A DNA stretch of 64,000 nt, from the NCBI RefSeq assembly GCF_003258605.2, contig NZ_CP031264.1, positions 6,564,232 to 6,628,231 on the forward strand, read 5' to 3'. Of the stretch, positions 25,948-32,831 are shown one piece after another (the stretch's first letter is position 1; every line of letters begins with the position of its first letter). The DNA is from Peterkaempfera bronchialis (lineage in GTDB: Bacteria > Actinomycetota > Actinomycetes > Streptomycetales > Streptomycetaceae). The notes beneath the pieces are model-generated. The model did not search any database, had not been told where the DNA came from, and was given only the letters and a program-made list of their open reading frames with translations. The position numbers and the translations under genes were made by a program.

Positions 25948-26394
25948 ATGGCGTCGCACAGGGACCGCAGCGGCACCGGCGAGGGCTTGCACCGCCCGGC
26001 CGCCGGTGCGACGCGGGCACCGGAGCCGGAGGGCGGCCGGTATGGCTCCAAGGCCCCCGCGTTCATCCGCCGCTCCCGCTCGCTCCACCTCACCTGGCGG
26101 ATCGCGATCCTGGTCGTCGGGGTCGCGGTGATCGTCGCCGGCATCCTGCTGCTCCCGCTGCCCGGCCCCGGCTGGGCGGTCATCTTCGCCGGTCTGGCGA
26201 TCCTGGCCACCGAGTTCACCTGGGCCCAGCGGTTGCTGCACTGGGCCCGGACCAAGGTCACCGAGTACGCCCGGCGGGCGGTCGACCCACGGGTGCGGCG
26301 GCGCAACCTTGCGATCCTGGCCGGGGTGCTGGTGCTGCTCGCCCTGGGCGTCGCGCTCTACGTGGCGAAACGGGGCTGGGTGCTGCCCTGGTGA
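25948..26394 (+). CDS. TIGR02611-type PGPGW transmembrane protein
   Basis: A 148-residue membrane protein. The central signature LLLPLPGPGWAVIFAGLAIL links two hydrophobic helices, and a third helix lies near the C-terminus (LAILAGVLVLLALGVALYVA). The N-terminal 45 residues are hydrophilic and probably cytoplasmic. The family is found in many actinobacteria with no settled function. TAGGTT at 25935-25940 ends 7 bases before the ATG, suggesting a leaderless mRNA. It stays next to ssgB in streptomycetes as I recall, but no joint role is established. Confidence 0.85.
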   Translation: MASHRDRSGTGEGLHRPAAGATRAPEPEGGRYGSKAPAFIRRSRSLHLTWRIAILVVGVAVIVAGILLLPLPGPGWAVIFAGLAILATEFTWAQRLLHWARTKVTEYARRAVDPRVRRRNLAILAGVLVLLALGVALYVAKRGWVLPW

Positions 26395-26432
26395 GCCCCG
26401 GCCGGTGGTCACGACCACCCCGCGCGATGCGG

Positions 26433-26438
26433 TAATGT
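26433..26438 (+). promoter_or_regulatory. -10 box of the first tRNA-Val(CAC)
   Basis: TAATGT, 13 bases before the tRNA 5' end. The same hexamer occurs at 26675-26680 before the second copy, with TTGCGA at 26650-26655 as a weak -35 there. Confidence 0.5.
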
Positions 26439-26451
26439 TTTCTCTGCGCCC

Positions 26452-26523
26452 GGGCGATTAGCTCAGCGGGAGAGCGCTTCGTTCACACCGAAGAGGTCAC
26501 TGGTTCGATCCCAGTATCGCCCA
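26452..26523 (+). tRNA. tRNA-Val (CAC), copy 1
   Basis: Acceptor GGGCGAT/ATCGCCC. The anticodon loop TTCACAC between CTTCG and CGAAG gives anticodon CAC for GUG codons. The acceptor, D and T arms are identical to the Val-GAC genes on the other strand. A full CCA is not encoded. Confidence 0.96.
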
Positions 26524-26533
26524 CCGGGAATTA

Positions 26534-26561
26534 CCCCGGCCGGATATCCGGCCGGGGTTTT
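26534..26561 (+). terminator. Terminator of tRNA-Val copy 1
   Basis: A 24-base perfect palindrome, CCCCGGCCGGAT and its complement, followed by TTTT. It is a textbook intrinsic terminator 10 bases after the tRNA. Confidence 0.9.
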
Positions 26562-26693
26562 CCGCATTGTCGCAATGCCGGGAGGGCGGCCCGCCGGGCG
26601 GGTGGGCGGCGCTGCGTGCGGCCCTGACGGCGGATCACCGGGAACGGCGTTGCGAACGGCCCCCCGGGTGGTGCTAATGTTCTTCCCGTGCCC

Positions 26694-26765
26694 GGGCGAT
26701 TAGCTCAGCGGGAGAGCGCTTCGTTCACACCGAAGAGGTCACTGGTTCGATCCCAGTATCGCCCA
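26694..26765 (+). tRNA. tRNA-Val (CAC), copy 2
   Basis: Identical in the mature sequence to the copy at 26452-26523. It has its own TAATGT box at 26675-26680 and its own terminator. Confidence 0.96.
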
Positions 26766-26773
26766 CCGGGAAG

Positions 26774-26806
26774 AAGGCCCCGACCGGATCATCCGGTCGG
26801 GGCCTT
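26774..26806 (+). terminator. Terminator of tRNA-Val copy 2
   Basis: AAGGCCCCGACCGGAT pairs with the complementary arm ending GGGGCCTT around a 1-2 base loop. It is strong and lies close behind the tRNA. Confidence 0.85.
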
Positions 26807-26844
26807 CCGCGTCTCCGGGGGTCCCTCGGGGTCGGTGCCTGGCG

Positions 26845-27615
26845 TCAGGCAGCCGCAGCGCAGCGGTGGTCCCGCCCGGGCAGCAGCCGTCGGCCGCAGG
26901 TGCACCGCTCGGGCCGCAGCGGCCAGGCGGTGTCCACCTGCTCCGGCGTCCCCGCCCGGTCGAACCACGCCTGGAGTCCGCGTGCCTGCGCCGCGTGCCA
27001 GACCACCTGCCGCAGATGCAGCTCGGCGGGGGACAGGGCGCCGAGGGTGCCCGGATGCCGCCGGCCGAGCTCCCGCACCAGGTGCAGCGAGGCCAGCGCG
27101 TCCGCCCCGGCGTCGTGTGCCGCGCCCAGCGTGACCCCGTAGTGCGCGCAGAGGTCGGTCAGCGTCCGCCGTCCCTTGCGGTAGCGGTCCACATGCTTGT
27201 CCAGCACCCGGGGGTCCAGCACCAGCAGCGGTGCGTCCGCCAGGTGCTCGCCCAGCGGGCTGCCCCGGTGCCGCTTGAGCTCGCGGTCCAGCAGCGTCAG
27301 GTCGTACGGCGCGTTCATCACCACCAGCGGCACCTCCGCCCGGGCGCGGGCGGCCAGTGCACGGGCGATCTCCTCCACCACCGTGCGCGGCGGCCGGCCG
27401 TGCTCGCGCACCTGGTCGTCGGTGATCCCGTGGACCGCGCGGGCGGCCTCGGGGATGGGGATGCCGGGGTCGGCGAGCCAGGTCAGCGTCTGCGCCGGAG
27501 CCCCCGGGGCGGCCTGGAGGACCAGGGCGGCGGAGACGATGCGGTCGTGCTCCACGTCCACACCCGTGGTCTCGGTGTCGAAGGCGGCGAGCGGCCCCTC
27601 GTACCAGCGTGTCAT
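26845..27615 (-). CDS. DEDDh exonuclease, DnaQ/epsilon-like
   Basis: A 256-residue 3'-5' exonuclease-fold protein. ExoI is AAFDTETTGVD (metal-binding Asp and Glu) at residues about 10-20. ExoII is around VVMNAPYDLTLLDRE (Asp). ExoIII is AAHDAGADALASLHL (the His and Asp of DEDDh). A C-terminal Cys-containing tail (CTCGRRLLPGRDHRC) could hold a metal. It may act as a proofreading or RNA-trimming nuclease (RNase T or epsilon-like); no polymerase domain is attached. The start is ATG 27615. It diverges from the DUF4365 gene. Confidence 0.87.
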   Translation of the reverse strand: MTRWYEGPLAAFDTETTGVDVEHDRIVSAALVLQAAPGAPAQTLTWLADPGIPIPEAARAVHGITDDQVREHGRPPRTVVEEIARALAARARAEVPLVVMNAPYDLTLLDRELKRHRGSPLGEHLADAPLLVLDPRVLDKHVDRYRKGRRTLTDLCAHYGVTLGAAHDAGADALASLHLVRELGRRHPGTLGALSPAELHLRQVVWHAAQARGLQAWFDRAGTPEQVDTAWPLRPERCTCGRRLLPGRDHRCAAAA

Positions 27616-27801
27616 GACGGACCCTCACATCCCTTCGCATGCCGCTTCCTGACCTGGTGATACCCGTGTCGGAGTGTCCGTCAACCCCGGTCCGACCTGC
27701 GAGTTTCCGGCCCTTCCGGCCAGGGGACCAGACAAGGGTGACGGTCCGTCCGCTGCGCGGGGGGCGCCAAGCCGTCGCGGGGGCATGGGGATGACGTACC
27801 G

Positions 27802-28368
27802 ATGGCGCTGACACTGCCCGAACCGGAGGGCTCGCCGAGCGACTGGGCCGCACCGCTGCGGGGCGACCTGGCGACCACCGCCTGCATGGAGACCCTTCAG
27901 GTGGGGTACTTGCACGCGGTCGCGGCGGCGGCCGGCTGCTCGCTCTCCCAGCCGTTCCCGGACAACGGCATCGACTGGCACCTCAGCCATGGCTCGGCGG
28001 CCCATGCGGCGGACGACGAGGTGACCATCAAGGTGCAGCTCAAGGCCACCCAGCAGACCGCTCCCTGCCCGGCGGGCCCGTACTTCAGCTTCACCCTGGA
28101 CAACGACCATCTGCGCAAGCTGGCCCGGTCCCGGGTCGCGGTCCACCGGATCCTGGTGGTGATGCTGCTGCCCCGGTCGGTGGACGACTGGCTGCTGGCC
28201 CGGCCCGACCGGCTGGAGCTGCGCCACTGCTGCTACTGGGTCAACCTGGCGGGGCACCCGGTCACCGGGAAGCGGCGCACCAATGTGCGCATCCCCACGG
28301 AGCGGGTCTTCGACGACCGTGCGCTCTGCGCGATCATGGCGCGCGTCGGCGCGGGCGGCAGCCCGTGA
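27802..28368 (+). CDS. DUF4365 domain protein, possible PD-(D/E)xK nuclease-like fold
   Basis: A 188-residue protein of the DUF4365 type. Near the N-terminus, RGDLATTACMETLQVGYLHAVAAAAG is the usual opening helix. The core shows NGIDWHLSH followed by EVTIKVQLKAT, which has the D...(Q)xK arrangement of restriction-endonuclease-like folds. The family's function is unproven; members occur singly in core actinobacterial genomes and also near defence genes. Here no restriction or defence partner is adjacent. ATG 27802. Confidence 0.75.
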   Translation: MALTLPEPEGSPSDWAAPLRGDLATTACMETLQVGYLHAVAAAAGCSLSQPFPDNGIDWHLSHGSAAHAADDEVTIKVQLKATQQTAPCPAGPYFSFTLDNDHLRKLARSRVAVHRILVVMLLPRSVDDWLLARPDRLELRHCCYWVNLAGHPVTGKRRTNVRIPTERVFDDRALCAIMARVGAGGSP

Positions 28369-28416
28369 CCCCGCGCGGCCTGCGGAATGGACGGCCACGA
28401 CGGCGGGAGGCGCGGC

Positions 28417-29619
28417 ATGGCGGCGACAGGACGTGACAGCGGCGCGGCGGACCGGGACGGCCCGCTGCCGAACCCGTCCCGGGTCGACCCGGGGGTGCTG
28501 GCCGCGCTGCTGGCCCGGCAGGGCTGGGTGCGGCGCGGCGGACCGGCCGGGCGCTATGGGCGCTGGACGCCGCCCGGCGACGGCGCGGGGGCCGGGCTGA
28601 GCCTGCTGGTGCCGGCCGGGCCGGGCTTCGACGACGCCGCCGACCTGCTGGCCGAGGCCGTCGCCGCGCTGGCCCGCTCGCGGCTGCCGTCCGCCCGCGC
28701 GGTGCTGCTGGCGCTCAGCGTGCCCGGGGACGAGGTCCGCTGGGAGCGCGAGGTGCCCGGTACGGGGGGCGCGGTCCCCTGGGACTCCGAGGACGCGCTG
28801 CGCGGCGCGGCCGGGGCGATGCTCCGGGCGGCGGCCAAGGCGGCCCACACCCGGTGCGGCTACTTCGGCGCCCGGCTGGACGGGCAGGCCGCCGCCTTTC
28901 TGCGCCGGGTGCTGGTCGCGGAGCCCGGCAGCGGTGGCGGTCGGCTCACCGCGTACACGCCCGCTCCGGAGGGGCGCGGGGTGACCACCACCCTGGTCCG
29001 GGCCCTGGAGGCGCTGCGGGACGCGGTGGACTACCGACGCGCCACCGGCCGCCTGGACGCCTTCGACCAGGCGGTGCCGGCCGGGGTCAGCCGGGAGCTG
29101 GTGGGGGCGGTGGAGCGGCTGGTGCGCGGCAGCGAGGGCGCCGGGATCGCGCTCGCCTGGTCGCCTGCGGCCGGACCGCCGCGCGGCTTCGCCGACCCGC
29201 GTCCGGCGGTGGAGTTCTCCCCGGGCGACCTGCCGGCGCTGGCGGAGGCGGCCGAGCGGCTGGTGCTCGGCGAACCGTCCGTGGAGGTGCGGATCACCGC
29301 CGCCGTGGTGCGGCGCGGGCGGCCCGGGCCGGACGGCTCCGGCACGGTGCGGCTGCGGGTGCTGGCCGGTGCGGAGGTGGCCGAGGTCCGCGCCCGGCTG
29401 GACGGGGAGGCGTACCGCACGGCGCTGCGCGCCCGGCAGACCGGGGTGCCGCTGCGGCTCAGCGGCCGGCTGGAGCGCGACGGCGGCTTCCGGAGGCTCA
29501 CCGGCGCCCGCGATCTGACGCTCTGCGAACTGGACGGCACGGAGCGCGAGCGGCTGCTCAAGGCGCTGCGGGAGCGCCCGGAGGGGATCCCCGTGGGCGG
29601 CGAGGAGGAGGCTCCTTAA
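28417..29619 (+). CDS. Conserved hypothetical protein, 400 residues
   Basis: A soluble, Ala/Arg/Gly-rich protein with no signal peptide and no membrane helix. I do not recognise a family. Composition and codon bias are clearly those of a real gene, with long ordered stretches such as [19 protein letters not shown] and [15 protein letters not shown]. The C-terminal 120 residues look beta-rich and may form a separate domain. ATG 28417 has GGGAGG 6 bases upstream and is preferred to ATG 28387. It ends 68 bases before thrS and reads in the same direction, so the two may be co-transcribed. Confidence 0.6.
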   Translation: MAATGRDSGAADRDGPLPNPSRVDPGVLAALLARQGWVRRGGPAGRYGRWTPPGDGAGAGLSLLVPAGPGFDDAADLLAEAVAALARSRLPSARAVLLALSVPGDEVRWEREVPGTGGAVPWDSEDALRGAAGAMLRAAAKAAHTRCGYFGARLDGQAAAFLRRVLVAEPGSGGGRLTAYTPAPEGRGVTTTLVRALEALRDAVDYRRATGRLDAFDQAVPAGVSRELVGAVERLVRGSEGAGIALAWSPAAGPPRGFADPRPAVEFSPGDLPALAEAAERLVLGEPSVEVRITAAVVRRGRPGPDGSGTVRLRVLAGAEVAEVRARLDGEAYRTALRARQTGVPLRLSGRLERDGGFRRLTGARDLTLCELDGTERERLLKALRERPEGIPVGGEEEAP

Positions 29620-29687
29620 TTCTCGGTACCATCGTCAGCGCAGCCCGTACGCTGCGAGGAACGTTTTCCGCGAGTCAGGAGAGACCG

Positions 29688-31667
29688 GTGTCGGACGTCC
29701 GTGTGATCATCAACCGCGAACCCGATCGGGAAGAGCGCGTGGTGACCACGGGCACTACCGCCGCAGAACTCTTCCCGGGCGACCGCTCCATCGTCGCCGC
29801 CCGGGTGGCCGGGGAGCTCAAGGACCTGGCGTACCAGCTCCAGGACGGCGACGAGGTGGAGCCCGTCGCCCTCGCCAGCGAGGACGGCCTGGCGATCCTG
29901 CGGCACTCCACCGCGCATGTCATGGCGCAGGCGGTGCAGGAGATCTTCCCCGAGGCCAAGCTGGGCATCGGCCCGCCGATCAAGGACGGCTTCTACTACG
30001 ACTTCGACGTGGAGAAGCCGTTCCACCCCGATGACCTCAAGGCCATCGAGAAGAAGATGCAGGAGATCGTCAAGCGCGGTCAGCGCTTCTCCCGCCGCCC
30101 GGTGACCGACGACGCCGCCCGCGAGGAGCTGGCCGCCGAGCCGTACAAGCTGGAGCTGATCGGCCTCAAGGGGTCGGCCGCCGATGCCGCCGACGGCGCC
30201 TCCGCCGAGGTCGGCGCCGGCCAGCTCACCATCTACGACAACCTGGACGCCAAGACCGGCGAGCTGTGCTGGAAGGACCTCTGCCGGGGTCCGCACCTGC
30301 CCACCACCCGCCTCATCCCGGCCTTCAAGCTGATGCGCAGCGCCGCCGCCTACTGGCGCGGCAGCGAGAAGAACAAGCAGCTCCAGCGGATCTACGGCAC
30401 CGCCTGGCCGTCCAAGGACGAGCTCAAGGCGTACCTGGACTTCCTCGCCGAGGCCGAGAAGCGCGACCACCGCAAGCTCGGCGCCGAGCTTGACCTCTTC
30501 TCCATCCCCGAGGAGATCGGCTCCGGCCTGGCCGTCTTCCACCCCAAGGGCGGCATCATGCGCCGGGTGATGGAGGACTACTCGCGCAGGCGGCACGAGG
30601 AGGCGGGGTACGAGTTCGTCTACACCCCGCACGCCACCAAGGGCACCCTCTTCGAGGTCTCCGGCCACCTGGACTGGTACGCCGACGGCATGTACCCGCC
30701 CATGAAGCTCGACGGGGACATCGACTACTACCTCAAGCCGATGAACTGCCCCATGCACAACCTGATCTTCAGGTCCCGGGGCCGGTCCTACCGCGAACTG
30801 CCGCTGCGGCTCTTCGAGTTCGGCACCGTCTACCGCTACGAGAAGTCCGGCGTGGTGCACGGGCTCACCCGCGCCCGGGGCTTCACCCAGGACGACGCGC
30901 ACATCTACTGCACCAAGGAGCAGATGCCGCAGGAGCTGGACTCGCTGCTCAGCTTTGTGCTGGACCTGCTGCGTGACTACGGCCTCAACGACTTCTACCT
31001 GGAGCTCTCCACCCGGGACCCGGAGAAGTCCATCGGCACCGACGAGGTCTGGGAGGAGGCCACCGAGACCCTGCGGCAGGCCGCCCAGAAGCAGAACCTC
31101 GAACTCGTCCTGGATCCGGGCGGCGCCGCCTTCTACGGTCCCAAGATCTCCGTGCAGGCCCGGGACGCCATCGGCCGCACCTGGCAGATGTCCACCATCC
31201 AGGTCGACTTCAACCTGCCCGAGCGGTTCGAGCTGGAGTACCAGGGCGGGGACGGCAACCGCCAGCGCCCGGTGATGATCCACCGCGCCCTCTTCGGCTC
31301 CATCGAGCGGTTCTTCGCGGTGCTGCTGGAGCACTACGCCGGCGCCATGCCGCCGTGGCTGGCCCCGGTCACCGTCGTCGGCATCCCGATCACCGACGAG
31401 CATGTGCCCTACCTCCAGGAGGTCGCGGCCAAGCTGCGGGCCGAGGGGGTCCGGGTGGAGGTCGACGCCTCGGACGACCGGATGCAGAAGAAGATCCGCA
31501 ACGCCCAGAAGGCCAAGATCCCCTTCATGCTGCTGGCCGGTGCGGAGGACATCGCGGCGGACGCGGTCTCCTTCCGCTACCGCAGCGGCGAGCAGAAGAA
31601 CGGGGTGCCGGTGGACGAGGCCGTCGCGGAGATCGTCAAGGCGGTCCGGGACCGGGTCCAGGTCTGA
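29688..31667 (+). CDS. thrS: Threonyl-tRNA synthetase
   Basis: A 659-residue class II synthetase. The N-terminal TGS domain (about 1-65) is followed by the editing domain with [11 protein letters not shown]. The catalytic core holds motif 2 ([19 protein letters not shown] region), the zinc-binding MNCPMHN, DDAHIYC, and motif 3 ([15 protein letters not shown]). An anticodon-binding domain comes last. It charges tRNA-Thr. GTG 29688 follows AGGAGA. No T-box leader is evident. Two successive hairpins follow the gene, after which the ole-pfa cluster begins. Confidence 0.97.
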   Translation: MSDVRVIINREPDREERVVTTGTTAAELFPGDRSIVAARVAGELKDLAYQLQDGDEVEPVALASEDGLAILRHSTAHVMAQAVQEIFPEAKLGIGPPIKDGFYYDFDVEKPFHPDDLKAIEKKMQEIVKRGQRFSRRPVTDDAAREELAAEPYKLELIGLKGSAADAADGASAEVGAGQLTIYDNLDAKTGELCWKDLCRGPHLPTTRLIPAFKLMRSAAAYWRGSEKNKQLQRIYGTAWPSKDELKAYLDFLAEAEKRDHRKLGAELDLFSIPEEIGSGLAVFHPKGGIMRRVMEDYSRRRHEEAGYEFVYTPHATKGTLFEVSGHLDWYADGMYPPMKLDGDIDYYLKPMNCPMHNLIFRSRGRSYRELPLRLFEFGTVYRYEKSGVVHGLTRARGFTQDDAHIYCTKEQMPQELDSLLSFVLDLLRDYGLNDFYLELSTRDPEKSIGTDEVWEEATETLRQAAQKQNLELVLDPGGAAFYGPKISVQARDAIGRTWQMSTIQVDFNLPERFELEYQGGDGNRQRPVMIHRALFGSIERFFAVLLEHYAGAMPPWLAPVTVVGIPITDEHVPYLQEVAAKLRAEGVRVEVDASDDRMQKKIRNAQKAKIPFMLLAGAEDIAADAVSFRYRSGEQKNGVPVDEAVAEIVKAVRDRVQV

Positions 31668-31684
31668 CCCGGCGCGGTACCGCT

Positions 31685-31717
31685 CCGGAGCGCCCTGTTC
31701 GAATCGGGGCGCTCCGG
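31685..31717 (+). terminator. First hairpin after thrS
   Basis: CCGGAGCGCCC pairs with GGGCGCTCCGG around an 11-base loop, 18 bases after the thrS stop. There is no T-run. Confidence 0.65.
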
Positions 31718-31777
31718 CCGATTACCAGATCCGGTTCGGCTGTGCGGGTGATCCGCTCCATCCAATCCTAAAGAATG

Positions 31778-31825
31778 AAAAAGGCGGCCCTTTTCACTCC
31801 TGTGAGTGAAGGGCCGCTTTCTTTG
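31778..31825 (+). terminator. Second, long hairpin between thrS and oleB
   Basis: The AAAGGCGGCCCTT...CACTC arm pairs with GAGTGAAGGGCCGCTTT, with small bulges, and ends in a T-rich run (CTTTCTTTG). It lies in an unusually A/T-rich patch. It is either the main thrS terminator or, if the operon promoter lies upstream of it, an attenuator in the ole-pfa 5' leader. It also overlaps the first possible oleB codons, which argues for the ATG at 31854. Confidence 0.75.
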
Positions 31826-31853
31826 CCCTCGGCCTCCTGGCACTCTCTCTGCC

Positions 31854-32831
31854 ATGGGCCGACGAGTCGAAGAATCCGGAGAGCCAACGCCGTCGGCGAC
31901 GTCGGCGGATTACCCGTTCACCTCACGCTGGTTCGACCACGGCGCCTATCGCCAGCACTATCTGGACGAGGGCGACGGGTCGCCCGTACTGATGCTGCAC
32001 GGCAACCCGAGCTGGAGCTACTACTGGCGGCACCTGGTCGCCGGGTTGCGGGACTCCCACCGGTGCGTGGTCCCGGACCACATCGGCATGGGGCTTTCGG
32101 CGCGGCCCGCCGAGCGCGACTACCGCTACACCCTGGCCTCGCGGGTGGACGACCTGGAGGCGCTCACCAGCCATCTGGTGGCCCACGGCGGTGCGCCCTC
32201 CTCGGGGTGGACGCTGGTCATGCACGACTGGGGCGGGCCCATCGGCATGGCCTGGGCCGCGCGCCACCCGGACCTGGTCGCCCGGCTGGTGGTGCTCAAC
32301 ACCGCCGCCTTCCCGAGCCCCTTCGGCCCGCGCCTCCCGCTGACCCTGCGGCTGCCGCTCTGGGCGGTCCGGCGGACGCGCCTCGCCCGCCACCTGGTGC
32401 TCCGCCGCAACGCCATGGCCAGGGGAGCGGCCCGCTACGGGGTGACCCACCGGATGGCCCCCCAGGTCAGGGCGGGGTACCTGGCGCCCTATGGCACCCC
32501 CGAGGACCGGCTGGCCATCCTGCGGTTCATCCAGGACATCCCGGTCTCCCCGGCCGACCGGGCCTGGGACGAACTGCTGGCCGCCGACCGGGCCACCGCC
32601 CTGCTGGCCGACCGACCGGTGCTCATCGGCTGGGGCGCGCGCGACCCGGTGTTCCGCCGCGCCTTCCTGGACGAATGGCGACGCCGCTTTCCCGACGCGG
32701 ACTGCCGAATCCACTCCCGTTCCGGCCACTACATTATGGAGGACCAGCGGGACGCAATGGTGGCGGAAATCCGCGCTTTCCTGGCGGACGATTCCCGAAT
32801 GCGGGACGGAGCGGGAGAGCGGCGGCCATGA
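31854..32831 (+). CDS. oleB: OleB-like alpha/beta hydrolase (beta-lactone decarboxylase / haloalkane dehalogenase fold)
   Basis: A 325-residue alpha/beta hydrolase of the haloalkane-dehalogenase branch. The oxyanion region is MLHGNPSWSYYWRHL. The nucleophile is Asp125 in LVMHDWGGPIGMA, the acid Asp264 in GWGARDPVF, and the base His292 in RSGHYIMED. OleB proteins use this triad to decarboxylate the cis-beta-lactone made by OleC into a cis-olefin. Because oleA, oleC and oleD lie in the same operon, I call it OleB rather than a dehalogenase. The start at 31854 lies after the hairpin. Its stop overlaps the next start (ATGA). All three catalytic residues are present, so it should be active. Confidence 0.8.
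   Translation: MGRRVEESGEPTPSATSADYPFTSRWFDHGAYRQHYLDEGDGSPVLMLHGNPSWSYYWRHLVAGLRDSHRCVVPDHIGMGLSARPAERDYRYTLASRVDDLEALTSHLVAHGGAPSSGWTLVMHDWGGPIGMAWAARHPDLVARLVVLNTAAFPSPFGPRLPLTLRLPLWAVRRTRLARHLVLRRNAMARGAARYGVTHRMAPQVRAGYLAPYGTPEDRLAILRFIQDIPVSPADRAWDELLAADRATALLADRPVLIGWGARDPVFRRAFLDEWRRRFPDADCRIHSRSGHYIMEDQRDAMVAEIRAFLADDSRMRDGAGERRP

Noticed and set aside
29500-29687. T-box leader for thrS
   Set aside because: The upstream gene ends 68 bases before thrS and no T-box consensus or specifier stem is visible.
31806-31853. Upstream ATG for oleB at 31806
   Set aside because: It lies in the right arm of the strong hairpin and adds residues not seen in alpha/beta hydrolases; ATG 31854 is preferred.
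31854-32831. Haloalkane dehalogenase for xenobiotic degradation
   Set aside because: The fold matches, but the operon with oleA, oleC and oleD makes beta-lactone decarboxylation much more likely.
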